This document shows positions 25,401 to 34,479 of a stretch of 64,000 bases of DNA, one piece after another. Source of the DNA: Endomychus coccineus (taxonomy: Eukaryota; Arthropoda; Insecta; Coleoptera; Endomychidae); contig OY294067.1 in the NCBI GenBank assembly GCA_958510875.1, forward strand, positions 249,875,736 to 249,939,735, read 5' to 3'. A model generated the notes under the pieces. That model saw only the letters and a list, made by a program, of their open reading frames with translations. It was not told the origin of the DNA and ran no database searches. Position 1 is the stretch's first letter. The number at the start of each line of letters is the position of its first letter. The translations under genes were made by a program, and so were the position numbers.

Positions 25401-28400
25401 AGAATGGAGAAATAACCTACTTTAGTAGTATATATATATATCGATAGCAAAGTACTACACTACTAAAGCATGCATAGTTTATCTTTTAAGATCTCAAATC
25501 CTCAAATATGTCCAAATTACCGCAATACTTTATATAGTTATGTAGAAAGAGTTGAGGCGCCGTCGCCGCAATGTTATTTCCCAAGTTCATAGACTTGATG
25601 TGTAGTTCAAATCATAGTCAAAGTATAAAGGTCTGTTGGAGCCTCCCTATCATCGTTTCTCGCGCTGGGTGACGTCACCTGTCTCCTCCAATCACAGCCT
25701 TGCTCTCATCGGCTCGTCGCCGGTACGTAACATCATATTATGTCGTCGTCAATAACATTAAATAAACGAAATAAACGACCAATCAGCTTGCACTCGAATT
25801 TTAAAAAGAGTAGAAGGGAGGCTCCAACAGACCTTTATACTTTGAACATGGTTCAAATAAGTAGAAACCGTTAAAGGGGTGGAAAGAAATGAAATTAAAC
25901 TGTATGGCATGTGAAAGGTTATTTGACATGACATGGCTTTCTATGTTATGAAGTGGTCCATCGCGAACATGTGACTGTCAATTATCAGCCGTATATGTCT
26001 TGTAAAAGTCTTGCTGAAGGGTTATAAATAGTCTGAAACATTGACCATTCTAAGCGGTTGCCTACGTCGTATAAGGAGCCTACCTGTCAAATTTCAATTC
26101 GGTCTGCTCTATAGTTTCGGAGATTTCATGGTGAGTGAGTTAGTCACTGGATTTCGGACCACACTGCTCTTGACGACGTTTCGGCAGATTCACATCTGCC
26201 ATCTTCACGTCTTGCATGACAATACTTTGCTACGTCTTCTTGTTACTTTAGCAGTTTAGTGATCAATCGATCTCTAACTTCCCTCATTTTTGCGTGCACA
26301 ATTTTTAGTATTTGCCTAATATATAATACCAAAAATTATGCCAACAAAAGTGAGGGAACTTAGTGATCGATTGATCACAGTTCATTGAGTTTGGTTAGTA
26401 AGCTTTGTAGTATCCTTGTTGACTTTACCGTTTGGTTGCTTGTATGTGAGGTTTCCAATTTGCTTTGATGAAAGATGAAAGCTACGTAACCACAACTTAT
26501 AAACTAAAAGAGTTCAAAACTTGCTTCATCAAAATGTTCATTCTTTTTCTTTCATCCCAAATTAGAGCTCTGCATACAATTGAAAACAGATATGAATGAT
26601 CATTCAGTATTATTCTACCTTATTTATTCATTTCGTTGTGAAAAATAGGAATATTCATCAAAATAAATTAATTTCCAACTGTTTGTAGCAAAAATATTTG
26701 ATTGTATTATTTTTCATTCTAGGCTTCAAGAAGTTCTCAAGTATTTGATGTTTCCCTGCCAGGTGAAAGTGATGGCATTGTTAAATACCATACATCTCTA
26801 GCGCCAGCTAAATCCTTTAAACCAGCTAATTTAATACTTCCAGGTCTAAGTGAACCTAAAATCCACGGTTGCGAGCTATGTATCCTTTCAAATTTCAAAT
26901 TCAATAAGGAAAGAAAAATATACCCATGTGGGTTTTATTTCTTGGGTTTGTAAGCCTGACTAATGAATACTATTATTTGCAACAAGTGTCCTGATTCCTG
27001 AATCTAAAACACTGATGTTCCATGGCACAAATTCAACTAGACATCTTTATCACATGTATAACATTTGAATTAATGTATATTCTGTAACTAGCTTATTTCC
27101 TACATAATCTGCCTGAACTTAAATATAATGTCAATTTTTCCTTAATAATTTCAAGACTCTCCTAATTGGGTAGTTTTTCAACCTAATATTGTTATAGACG
27201 CTAAACTTGGATGTTTATGGCACATACACTTATGTTTACCAGAATTATGTAGTTTAATTTCAGATCTCAGTATTTGTACACAAGTAGTTTTGAACAGAAC
27301 TGATGGACAATCGATACTTCTGAAGGTGAGTATTGTCTTTCTAACTACATAATGTACATATGAGAATAACATTTTACATTATCAAAAAGCTATTATCAAT
27401 TATTTACCATCACTAATCAATTCAAGCCCTTAGTGTCCTTCTTTGCATAAGTGCAATATGTAGGTACTTATTGCAATATTGCCCAACACTGAATATTACT
27501 GCATTGTTTTTTGTTCTGAACGTCCATATCTCTTAAAATCTTCAACAGAGGTTGTTCTGTCATCTTTCGCACGTTATTATTTGCTATTCAAGTACCTTTT
27601 CTCTGTTTTCAATAAAATTACCACATGCATCAATTTCCTCTTTTCAGGGCAACTTATTTGAAGAAAACTTGCTTGTATGGCCACTGTCGATAATAATGGA
27701 GTGGTTGCCCATAATTATTTACTAAAAATATTGTTCATGTAATTCAATTATACTAACAAAAAAAAAATTACATACCACATGTACGACCTAATATAACATC
27801 TGATGTTATGCTTGTACTACCAGGAATATGAACGTTACCAGCAGAACTTAATTCGAATGTTGTTATTTTTTTCTTTACTTTGACTATATTCCTGAATCTT
27901 AGTAAAAACTAGGATTTGCAAATAAACAAGTCTGTTTCAAATGTGAGCATTCATAAAACATTTTCCTTCAAAATTCACATACTCTATTGAAACTTATAAT
28001 GTTTTCAACTTTTTTCCACCTCTACATAATTTAGCTTCTTGTCCTGAAATTTGTTTTGTTAGAGATTTTCCCATACATAATTGGTAACACAAATACTGAA
28101 AAACAACACCATATTTGATGTTGGTAACTATATTAAATTTTGAATATTAGTTATTATATTATTAGAAAGAATTTTTTTGATATATATTTATAGGTATATT
28201 ACAGGAAATCATAAGTAATAATATATTATATTCACAATATATTCTACGTAAACTGGTTTCCTTATGCTATTAGTTATATAAATATATTTGATACCTGTAG
28301 TTTTCATGAATTCAATAATGCAGCTTTTTGATAAGTGGAATATAGTTTACTATCTCCTATGCATACTTACTTATTCAAAATCGTATTTTTGCCAAGATTG

Positions 28401-31400
28401 CAATTTAATTTAAAATGTAAGTACCTAATTGCACTTATGTTACACAATCCTTTGGAACTCTGAAAAATGTGATCTTCAATTTGAGCTTTTTGGTATTGCA
28501 GTCTTTCACCACATAAGTAGAACGACCCATAATGAAACTGGATGAAAATAACTCGAAGAACATAGTTACAGTTTAAGAAGAATACATCATATTCAATAAA
28601 TAAAACACTTAGAAATACAATTTTCATGAATATCAATAACCTGAAATTTAATTCAATTCACTATCACAACACAAACTGATACTGAACTGACACTATTTAA
28701 CTCCAAAAACAGCTGTAAACAAAACACGTAAAACTCAAATGATCTTGAAATATCGTAAGATTGTAAAATATAAAGCTGAAAACTTGTTTACTTTAATGTA
28801 GTTCGGAATTTCGGAAGTGTTCGAATGTTATAGTATATAAATTATAGTATACAACATTCTGAACGCCTTCTCTTTGATGGCGATCCTGTTGCCAATATTC
28901 TTTTTACCGATGAGGATAGTTTCACACGAAATGGAATTTTTATTTTATACAATACGCATGTGTGCTGATGAAAATTCGGCTGCTATTATGGAATCTAGAC
29001 ATCGAGAAGCGATTTTCATTGAACATTTGGATGGGTATTTTGGGCGAACCGGTTCTAGGTCCGGTTGTTTTACCAAACAGATTAACAGGAGCTGCATACC
29101 TAAACTTTTGCAGATTACACTGTATGATATTTCAGACGACTTTCTTTTGAACCAAAGTGTACAAACCTGGTTCCAGCACGATGGATTGCCGTTAGAGAGC
29201 ATTTACACGGAACTTTTAGACGAAGATGGGTTAGAAGGGGCGGACATGAACATGCCCTGCAAGAACGCCCGATTTAAACATCGATTTGTCTTGGTGATAT
29301 ATGAAAACTTTATTGCACACTACTCCTATTTACGATCTCGAGGAGCTGCGGCAAGGAATGGATCAAGGATGCCACCAAATCCGAACCAATGTGGGTGGTT
29401 TTGAGAGTTCCTTGCGGTGTGGTGGCAGCCATGATAAGGGAGGGCACTTTGAACATCCCATTTGACTTTTTTTGTCTTTGTTGTTTGTTCATAAATTACA
29501 TTGTTTGCACATAATGAAAATTGGTTTAAAAGCAAAATGTCCATTTGCGGACTTTTGTGTATATTTTATTTTATACTATATTAGCTACTGCTATTACTAC
29601 CAACGACTTTTGACTGTATCTGCATTTCATTTTCAGCTACTCTTAGAAAATATTAAACAGAAACAACCAGAACTGGATAAAATCCAAGAATCATTCAATC
29701 ATATAAATAAAGTATATAGAGAATGTTTGGAATTCGAGTTGAAAATGCAAACAGCATCTCCTGCAGGTGATCCAGTATTTGAAACACCTGCAATCACACC
29801 AAGAGTTCATTTAGATCAAATACTATTTTATAATGAAATATTTTTGAAATTGGATTTGGATTCAGAAGTTAATAAACTAGAATGGACTCTCATTTCTTAC
29901 CTGACTTCATTATTTGAGTGTAACATTCCCGCACAACATGAAATCATTGAACTAATTATCACTACACTGGTAAGTTGAAGAAAATATGCTATTTGAGAAT
30001 TCAATTTTGTCGTGCAAGTTCCCTCAGTTTTGACCTTAGTAAGATACTAGAATTGATAGAACACTACGAATTAAAAATATAGATATTTATTTTTCAAGAG
30101 ATAAGCGGTCACTTTATGCTTACTAAGCCTAAATAAGCTAAATATTAGGAATCTAAAATTGAAGAAAATTTTAAACGTTCAAATAACCAAGCTTAAATTT
30201 ACATGAACTGCAAAGTTTAACTGCAGAAATTGTTTCTTTACACAGTGACATTTTCAAAATGGGTTATAATTATAAGTTTATAACCAGTTTTGAAAATATC
30301 TGTGTGATGAAACAATTGTCAGCAATTAAATTTGTTTTGTCACTATTCTACATATTTAAAAAAAAAATGAATTTACATCAAGTAAAACTTAGATTCCAAA
30401 GAGATGATATTGCAAGAAGAGACGTATAATATAAAATGGCACTAAACTTGACGTGAAAGTTAAGCTAGCACATGCTTCAGGATGCATATAATATAAAATT
30501 CCAATCACTTCACAGATGTCAATACACAAAAATTAATAACACAAAGTAGACAAGTAAATTAAACAGACTATATGTAACTATGTAACATTATAACAAATAC
30601 AGTAGCCTACATTTTTAAGACTACTGGTGCTCATATCTAGCGTTCAGAGACAAAAAAGCTAAATTTAAGTATGAGGCATTCCACATGAAATTAGCACTCG
30701 TTCCCTGGTCACCCTCGGGGATCGCCCTGAAAGTTGTTCCTACTTTTGTACATTGACAAATATGACGATTTCCGAAATTTCTGATCTTAAGTGTCGATAT
30801 TGCGCCGAGGAGAACATAAGTAAAAAATAAAATTCGTCTCATTATCGTAAAATATTCGAAAATTAGCCTAAAAATTTTTTTGAAAGTAGGTACATAATCG
30901 ATCGGAAATTTTCCGTAAAATACGATGCTGCAGTCTGATTAGGGATATCTTGCAAAGAAAATCCGGAAAATGAGAAAAAGTTTTTTTTGAAAATTCTTGT
31001 CTCAGAAAACCTATATTTTAATTTTTTCTAACCTGGCTAAAACTCTCGAAAAATGTGTCTACTTTAAGGCGAAAATGATCCGGTAGTGACTTTAGTCCAG
31101 TTTCATCAAAATTTTCACTGTTTTCCAGAATTTTTCCGATTTTTTGACGATTTTTCTTTAAATAAAATCCTATTTTATTGCCTACAATGTTACCAAACGA
31201 CCCAAGGAAGAAATTCTAAGCAGTTTTCCTTAATTCTTAGACAATTTTACGTAAAAAACTGTCAAACTCGCAATTGGTTGTAGGTTTGATCTTGAAGTGT
31301 CCAAGTTAAGGAAACGAAATTTTTTTTCTTTGCTGAATGAATAATAAAAGTAAGACAAATAACCTCGTAATTCTAGTAGACTTCAGGGAAAATTACAATT

Positions 31401-33728
31401 TTATAATTCAAGATGAAATTCAAAGTAGTTGAAGTCCAAGAATATTTGCTCGCTCCACCCAACTGTAATTTACTATGAAGATGAAGAGGCTAAGTTGCAA
31501 AATAAAAGTTTATGCTTTCTGACAGAAGATTTGAAACATGTCTTCAAAGTTAATGTTTACATTAAATACATAGCAAATTATGTAAAAAAAAAACATTCCT
31601 CAATATAAATAGAGTTGAATATTTCTCAGATGGATGCACAGGTCAATATAACAATTGTCTCAATTTTCATTTTTTATGTCAACATGAAAAAATGTATCAA
31701 CTTGGTGCAAAATGGAATTTCTTTGCAACTTCACATGGAAAATCTCCGTGTGATGGCGTAGGTGGAACTTTCAAGAGAAATGCTGCAAAAAAAGTCTGAC
31801 TCGGCCAGTCAATAATCAAATTTTGAATATGAACGACCTGTACGAATTTTGTAAACATAAATTATTAACAATGGAACCTTTTATAGTTGGAAAGAATGAA
31901 ATTGATGCGTTTAGAGAAACTTCATTACCTAAAGTACAAACTGTTCCTGGAACCAGGGGATATCATCAATTCACACCCATCAATGAAACTACACTAGGAT
32001 GCAAAGTTGTGAGCTATGACGCAAGTTACGGTCTCACTTTTGACTTATTTAACTAAGTGTCTTACGAATGGTTGCCTTAACGTTTGTAATAAATGATACA
32101 TGCGAACTAGGTTTATTGCAAATACATTTGATGATACTCTTGAAGCTGAAATTTTACTTCTATACAGTTACGAAAAACATTATAAGTGGCCAGTTGTGGA
32201 GCAAAAAGTCCTCATTGGTTATAACAATATTTTATCAGTATTGACAGTTGAAACTAAAGGCAACATTGTGCGAATAAAACTTCTTGGTCACACGAAAAGC
32301 AAATTTAAACAATATATGCAAAAGAAAAGATCATTCTAACTTGAATGTTGATGTTTAATATTAGTCTAACTCGTTGTGGAAAAATTTATGGATATGAATG
32401 TAATCTTTTGGATTATAATAAAGCAATTTATAAAAATTTAAAAATCCGTATTTTACAATATTTCGTGATCAGATCTACAATCAATTGCGAGTTTGACAGT
32501 TGACAAATTGTCTGAAAATTGAGGAAAACTGCTTATAATTTCTTACTGGGGTCGTTTGGTTACATTGTAGGCAATGAAATAGTTTTATTTTTAAGAAAAA
32601 TTCTAGAAAACACTGAAAATTTTGGTGAAATTGAGCTAAAGTCACTACTGGGCAATTTTCGCCTCAAAGTAGATAAATTTTGTGAAAGTTTTAGCCAGGT
32701 TAGAAAAGAGTTTTCAAAAAAAGAATTTTTTCCCATTTTCTGGATTTTCCTTGCAAGATATCTCTAATCAGACTACAGCATCGTATTCTACGGAACATTT
32801 CCGATCGATTATGTACTTTAAAAAAAAAATTTTAGGCTAATTTTCGAATATTTTACGATAATAAGACGAATTTTATTTTTTACTTAAAAAGAGCCAAAAA
32901 AACTTCATTATGTTCTCCTCGGCGCAATATCGACACTTAAGACCCGAAATTTCAGAAATCATCATATTTGTCAATGTAGAAAAACTTTCAGGGCGATCCC
33001 CGATGGTGACCTGGGAACTAGTGCTGTTTTCATATGGAATGCCTCGTATAAGAAATATAGAAACTGAAATACTCATTTTCTTTTGCATTATAAATAAAAA
33101 CTTTTAACGATTAGTATAGCATGTAAATAAACAAACAAAAATTGCATCTAAGATTTATTCAACAAATTTTGTTCATTACTAACCGATATAAGATTCCATT
33201 CCATGCTAACTATGATTTGATGATATTTACTTTGAAGCATTTCTATTTTAATTAGGTGTATTCAATTGCAGGTTCGAAGAAAAAAGTTCACAGTACTTCA
33301 ACAGTTGTTGCAATATGGAGTAATCGCAGACTCAAAACCTTTAGCATGTTTACTTCTTTCACTAGGAAATGTATATAAAGCAGCATCACAATTAGCCCTA
33401 GATATGCTCTATAGATTAGGAGCTAAAGATGAAATTCAAGAAATTCTCTTGAGTCAAGGACAAATTTTAACTGCCCTAAAGCTATCAAAAGATACAGCAA
33501 ATCCTAGAAAATTCCTGCAAGCTGCCAAAGATTCTGGGGATACTGCTCTGTTCCATTCAGTTATATATTATCTTAAAAATAATCCCCAATTTAGTGTAGC
33601 TTTCAAAAAAGGTATTTAAGTGCTTTAAGTGTTTAAGTGACATATCCTAATGTAGGTATTAATCTGTTGTAGATGAACGATTAGATTGTTTTGTTCATTA
33701 TTACAACTCATTATTTGAAGAGAAGTAG
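10483..33728 (+). CDS. Rmc1: RMC1, Mon1-Ccz1 regulator (Drosophila Bulli), 8 exons
   Basis: Exons: 10483-10584, 10644-11121, 12212-12441, 26723-26843, 27156-27325, 29637-29969, 33272-33611, 33673-33728. All introns are GT-AG and phases agree, giving 609 residues (human about 657). The N-terminal half is a beta-propeller opening with VFFDDSNKEVFAVRSGGVMG. The C-terminal half is the Mic1 helical domain, with LLQYGVIADSKPLACLLLSL and LALDMLYRLGAKDEI. RMC1 is the metazoan third subunit of the Mon1-Ccz1 Rab7 exchange factor, needed for late endosome and autophagosome maturation. Intron 3 is 14.3 kb because it hosts a Polinton-like element; introns 5 and 6 hold other transposons. No frameshift or stop interrupts the exons, so the gene looks functional. 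Confidence 0.95.
11122..12211. other. RMC1 intron 2, repeat-like but unassigned
   Basis: The 1.1-kb intron contains homopolymer-rich, repeat-like sequence between about 11350 and 11870 (for example GCCCAGGTCAGGGGGGTGTC). An 82-aa frame at 11626-11874 is low-complexity and shows no domain. No terminal repeats were found. Confidence 0.4.
12580..12585. repeat. Left 6-bp target-site duplication TTCATG
   Basis: TTCATG lies directly before the left end of the Polinton-like element and is repeated exactly after the right end at 24844-24849. Confidence 0.85.
12821..12887 (-). pseudogene. tRNA-like sequence (A and B boxes) in the left inverted repeat
   Basis: Reading the minus strand, TAGCTGAGCGG matches the pol III A box and GGTTCGATTCC the B box exactly. 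The T arm CGGG-TTCGATT-CCCG pairs fully. A seven-base acceptor CTCCATA pairs with TGTGTAG at six positions, counting one wobble. The total of 67 nt is short for a tRNA, and the anticodon stem does not pair well. It is therefore a decayed tRNA or a tRNA-derived SINE head rather than a working gene. It lies in a block missing from the right arm. Confidence 0.5.
14531..15026. repeat. Direct duplication inside the left inverted repeat
   Basis: 14531-14699 and 14862-15026 are near-identical, both starting ATCATATGAATATCTTCATA and ending with CATCGTTCACGAACTATGATGG. The right arm has only one copy (about 22495-22665), so the duplication arose on the left after the arms became separate, or one copy was lost on the right. 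Confidence 0.8.
15711..16922 (-). CDS. Double-jelly-roll major capsid protein, Polinton-like virus type
   Basis: An uninterrupted 403-residue frame. The second methionine (MSEKLQIFNE, at 16913) is an alternative start. The N-terminal part has HTTSFGNSDEIEILINQQD and NNFGAFLFEYISYELNGKEI, which resembles the double-jelly-roll-like capsid proteins found in insect genomes; the second half has the repeated beta-rich pattern expected of the second jelly roll. It would form the main hexon-like shell. It is the last gene of the leftward gene set, and AATAAA on the minus strand lies about 50 bp past the stop. Family identity is recognised from motifs; a structure prediction would settle it. Confidence 0.75.
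   Translation of the reverse strand: MVTMSEKLQIFNEPNFIEDIIREETHTYYPHTTSFGNSDEIEILINQQDVLVDLASSALFIEAEFQPEASGDGECKLTNNFGAFLFEYISYELNGKEIDKVRDPGIVSTIRAYLTYAKHESIPLAISGWSFKDALSSVYNNKINLWIPLNFLLGLFIDYNKVLSGKHKLRLIRSRTDNDCYTNSTGTKRAKINVKTIALKVRHVFPSDQVKFQMLENLSAEKPILIPFRSWDLHENPLMKESTRDIWAVKTSMNLERPRYVILAFQTDRKNNPVKHSAYFDNINLLNVKLYLNSECYPYEAMKLNFTDQQYVEAYQMYYDFQKSFSNKIISEPMLDYITFKNRAIFVIDCSKQNDAIKSSTVDVKLEMESFLNFPKNTRAYCIIINDRIMEYSPITGSVRSLV
16948..17014. repeat. Two tandem 31-bp units between capsid genes
   Basis: CAATGATAGTGATGCAGAAG and CAATGACAGTGATGCAGAAG start two units (16948 and 16984) that continue identically through CAACCTTCTCC. They lie just upstream of the major capsid start, in its leader region, and could be a regulatory duplication. 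Confidence 0.7.
17166..17933 (-). CDS. Minor capsid (penton-like) protein of the Polinton-like element
   Basis: A full-length 255-residue frame. An internal start at MSQTFTITGK (residue 9) looks more likely, as in related proteins. The block PPIELDPHSYYSIALVGLHT followed by YNSIPNI is typical of the short capsid protein that accompanies the double-jelly-roll shell protein in insect Polinton-like elements. The length and beta-rich pattern fit a single jelly roll placed at capsid vertices. It lies between the PLA2-like and major capsid genes, in the same direction. No catalytic motif is seen. Confidence 0.65.
   Translation of the reverse strand: MLMKFSSIMSQTFTITGKSSRLSVDFHPPIELDPHSYYSIALVGLHTYNSIPNIEEGFNKFYYEDVKGEEKVVTIPTGSYELTDIEDFIQSTVCGIGVKQEERDRKLSIKSNNNTLHTELKSDFQVNFIPKDSISELLGFSKKKLTSRELHVSDRPINIIKVQTIRVECNLTAGAYYNNKIAHTIYEFSPLVPPGFSIDIEPKNLIYLPVISKTSFDNITLNILDQNWKPVNFRGEEIIIRLELKKIVRDYTSQQ
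17946..18164 (-). pseudogene. Phospholipase A2-like capsid domain, frame-broken
   Basis: The 72-residue frame contains GINSFDKACRLHDIS, the His-Asp active-site helix of the parvovirus-type PLA2 domain, which these elements often carry and which in parvoviruses breaches the endosomal membrane. The calcium-loop region expected about 20 residues earlier is not in this frame. Similarity to it appears in a neighbouring frame over about 18060-18105, flanked on both sides by the main frame. That is the mark of two compensating small indels. The product would lack a proper calcium loop and is probably inactive. Confidence 0.55.
18475..19128 (-). CDS. Fibre-like coiled-coil protein of the Polinton-like element
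   Basis: An intact 217-residue frame. The N-terminal third has GQGLFLTSDGSYDMENRRLC followed by NVKSPNDDGDVANKVYVDKL, a repeat style seen in trimeric tail-fibre and virion-spike shafts. Residues about 70-180 are charged heptad-rich sequence predicted to coil, and the C-terminus is basic (SKKRPSSS). A trimeric fibre or receptor-contacting spike is an inference from this layout. The gene overlaps the next one upstream by 17 bp (19112-19128), which ties the two together. Confidence 0.55.
   Translation of the reverse strand: MVSMDKFGRASSSMWIYDTNVFNNNFKQVHGQGLFLTSDGSYDMENRRLCNVKSPNDDGDVANKVYVDKLTHKLNLKTETSLKDTFNVRVDNLIKDINKDLDEHNLTNDKVILNIDKHLMDIQNKYNEMGIYIKSEYKTISDSVRENRNELEEINNTFNSMNMRLNDITSKVEALERRMTSVEPSKKRPSSSITSKQASVKRISPNPVNIPKKLILH
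19112..20167 (-). CDS. Conserved element protein resembling DUF8207
   Basis: An intact 351-residue frame. The N-terminal 75 residues are a lysine-rich coiled coil, followed by an acidic linker. The conserved part begins near residue 165 with GLQYNSTLDKWFMGNQPIEI and continues through GTTGLYNLIF, AHRRNNDPADRIRN, and EYVYWDDVNEIVDRLRLLVA near the C-terminus. This pattern is shared with arthropod genomic proteins that I know as DUF8207, usually beside double-jelly-roll capsid genes. Its biochemical function is not known; a virion-internal or assembly role fits its position between ATPase and fibre genes. Confidence 0.6.
   Translation of the reverse strand: MDVGVLKKKQQLKKKIWELANVVRKKYMAVKLGKAENDEILDNMFRNVSKPLEEIARNAEIIKQNSLVKPKSIVSTATQMENIPIPNIVTEGEEFVYNPQDTEEDVFTPEPTIDQIREEFRKHKKDNAAATEEFLQQYPTLARYYLEGFLLDDDVKRYDDKMGLQYNSTLDKWFMGNQPIEIDSESNITIKGTPFKGTTGLYNLIFYRDVLPDTYTVEDGKNYSQMMEMTSAHRRNNDPADRIRNIVKYKNVLKPLINSMKRPRAKTYTGSAYIKNDMLEYNEKPIEYVYWDDVNEIVDRLRLLVASSHAGNHNHHNEIISIIEELIEAGVIEQKPGVRQIHLSYKDGFNG
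20210..20935 (-). CDS. FtsK/HerA-type (A32-like) DNA packaging ATPase
   Basis: A full-length 241-residue frame. The Walker A loop GPSNCGKT is at residues 54-61 and the Walker B strand NSIIIFDD at about 124-131. It is followed by YFSRGRHNSIDSFYLCQS, the arginine-containing sensor block of the A32 branch. Such ATPases pump DNA into capsids in Polintons, virophages and large DNA viruses. It is the first gene of the leftward set, starting about 130 bp from the CACGTG array. All key nucleotide-binding residues are present. Confidence 0.85.
   Translation of the reverse strand: MFQYDFDSPSGMMKIVKQKDSLSIMNLGSSNENVEQPQRHSSLLPNTLRTIICGPSNCGKTNVMLSLLLDANGLKFENVYIYSKSLHQPKYQLLKETLKKIEGLGYFPCTESDEVIDPTEARPNSIIIFDDVMFEKQQKIRAYFSRGRHNSIDSFYLCQSFAKCPKHGLRDNANCLIIFKQDELNLKHIFTDHVSTDMSLEKFKEICSVCWKDKYGFLMINKDCDMNKGRYRKGFDSYIYI
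21061..21790. repeat. Array of about 40 ACACGTGT palindromes
   Basis: The array is built from three interleaved units, two 20-mers (with ATGTTG or AAGCYG before AAACACGTGTCTGA) and one 13-mer (AACACGTGTCTGA), in runs such as 20-13-20. Every unit has one ACACGTGT, an E-box-type palindrome; about 40 were counted by eye. All three minus-strand frames stay open because no unit holds a stop. Single diverged copies of the unit occur in the right inverted repeat near 22546 and 22618, so the array probably grew from terminal-repeat sequence. Confidence 0.95.
21884..21929. repeat. 23-bp-arm palindrome centred on TGACGTCA
   Basis: CATAGTTCGTGAACGATGATGAC is followed at once by its near-perfect inverse, with the CRE-type octamer TGACGTCA (21903-21910) at the centre. 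Half of it recurs at 21971-21999, again with TGACGTCA. The arm sequence also occurs near 14675, 15002 and 22494 inside the terminal repeats. Confidence 0.85.
22124..24843. repeat. Right terminal inverted repeat, about 2.7 kb
   Basis: Inverse of 12586-15397. Private to this arm are 24212-24575 (with GGGTCCGAGCCTGGTAAAT twice near 24233-24272), a block of about 50 bp near 23600-23650, and a tandem duplication with AAGCTGATTCGTGAGACCTT at 24611-24668. A 103-aa frame (23588-23899, minus) is the counterpart of the left-arm frame. Confidence 0.9.
24844..24849. repeat. Right 6-bp target-site duplication TTCATG
   Basis: Exact copy of 12580-12585, directly after the right tip of the element. Confidence 0.85.
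24850..25612. other. Remainder of RMC1 intron 3, left part
   Basis: AT-rich with no coding frame of interest. A short phrase CTTCAAGCGGCA recurs in slightly different form near 25110 and 25384. Nothing else was identified. Confidence 0.4.
25613..25850. mobile_element. MITE with 8-bp target duplication, copy 1
   Basis: Terminal inverted repeats of about 36 bp run from CATAGTCAAAGTATAAAGGT inward and return at 25815-25850. The octamer GTTCAAAT flanks both sides (25605-25612 and 25851-25858). The GC-richer interior includes GGTGACGTCACC. A second copy in the opposite orientation is at 46050-46301. Eight-bp duplications point to a hAT- or P-type parent. Confidence 0.9.
26253..26380. repeat. Foldback in RMC1 intron 3
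   Basis: TTAGTGATCAATCGATC followed by TCTAACTTCCCTCATTTTT is inverted at 26345-26378 as AAGTGAGGGAACTTAGTGATCGATTGATCAC, with about 50 bp between. Upstream sequence (26040-26220, including GTTTCGGAGATTTCATGGTG) looks like the tail of an unidentified repeat. Confidence 0.6.
27326..28849. other. RMC1 intron 5, left part, no feature seen
   Basis: AT-rich intron sequence. Short frames (60 aa at 27479-27661, 89 aa at 28367-28636) show no domain. Confidence 0.4.
28850..29460 (+). mobile_element. Tc1/mariner-superfamily DDE transposase fragment
   Basis: Plus-strand pieces in alternating frames read NILFTDEDSFTRNGIF (first catalytic Asp), then LDIEKRFSLNIWMGILGEPV and GPVVLPNRLTGAAYLNF, then VQTWFQHDGLPLE (second catalytic Asp). 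The order matches the catalytic core of Tc1/mariner-like transposases of insects. The third acidic block and both termini were not found. At least two frame changes show that it is dead. It lies in RMC1 intron 5 in the sense direction. Confidence 0.6.
29970..30654. other. RMC1 intron 6, left part
   Basis: AT-rich with no coding signal. GTTATAATTATAAGTTTATAAC near 30260 is a small palindrome. Nothing else seen. Confidence 0.4.
30655..33060. mobile_element. DNA transposon with long inverted repeats, unassigned superfamily
   Basis: 30660-31290 matches 32475-33060 in inverted orientation, for example GGGGATCGCCCTGAAAGTTG on the left against CTTTCAGGGCGATCCCCGAT on the right, and ATTGCCTACAATGTTACCAA against TTGGTTACATTGTAGGCAAT. 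The arms differ by scattered substitutions. The 1.2-kb centre holds pieces of a transposase-like gene. The tips and target duplication were not resolved. It fills most of RMC1 intron 6. Confidence 0.75.
31600..32340 (+). pseudogene. Transposase-like gene remnant inside the long-repeat element
   Basis: Around 31610-31800 the plus strand reads YFSDGCTGQYNNCLNFHFLC and WNFFATSHGKSPCDGVGGTF. A 77-aa frame follows (31823-32056) with VPGTRGYHQFTPINETTLGC, then a 79-aa frame (32100-32339). I recall these blocks from lineage-specific insect proteins with an invariant SDG and SHGK, which look like a DDE-type nuclease core, but I cannot name the superfamily. Frame changes and stops separate the blocks. 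Confidence 0.5.
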
Positions 33729-33926
33729 ATGAAAACAAAAAACATGCAGTGCTAATATTTTATGATCATTATTTACAACGTAGAATTGTTAAAGCAGTAA
33801 TTTTTAGCAAGAATCACGATGATTTGAAAGAATGGAAGAAGAGTATGTGTTCCATTTGGAGATAAATTGAGAAGTTGTACATTATAGGGCAAGAATTGTG
33901 ATATTATTAAGAAATATTTATTTTTG

Positions 33927-33932
33927 AATAAA
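33927..33932 (+). terminator. AATAAA poly(A) signal, probable RMC1 3' end
   Basis: The first AATAAA after the RMC1 stop codon, about 200 bp downstream and followed by a T-rich stretch. Confidence 0.5.
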
Positions 33933-34479
33933 AGAGATTGCTTGAATTGCTTTTATATTTACACTTTATTTTAGATACATATCATCTAAAACTATATAGC
34001 AGGCATGGGCAACCCACGGCCCGCCGATAAGTTTTGTCCGGCCCCCCTCGGGTTAGGAAAATTCACGCGAAAAGCCGTAAAAAACAACGCGTCCGAGTAA
34101 TTTCTGTCGTGAGCTGCTCAAATTAATTATTGTTACATCTGCAGCATCCCGTGGCCACGCTTCAAAGCTCCGAAAATGCGGTCTTTGATAGTTTGATACA
34201 CGTTGATAACTGTGGAGTAGGACCTCGGTCCCCCCCCCCCCCGGCCTGCCCGTCCAGTGGACTCTAGACCTGTTAGTGACTTGCCCTCCCCTAACATAAA
34301 CAGAACGCCACTGCCCGACAGAGACCAACGCCTTAATTGAGGAGGAGACGGTCTTTTGAACCGTCTGGGCCCCTCTCCCCCTGTCTACTCGTGTTGGTGT
34401 TATAATTTATAACAGCTCCCGTTTGACGAGTCGCCGTCGACCTCTTATCATCGGTCTTCCACATTTGTTGCCCTGGCCG

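Noticed and set aside
28874..29404. 176-residue plus-strand frame that could look like an intact gene
   Set aside because: Its recognisable transposase blocks switch to another frame at about 28962-29150, so the long frame is a chance opening through a pseudogene.
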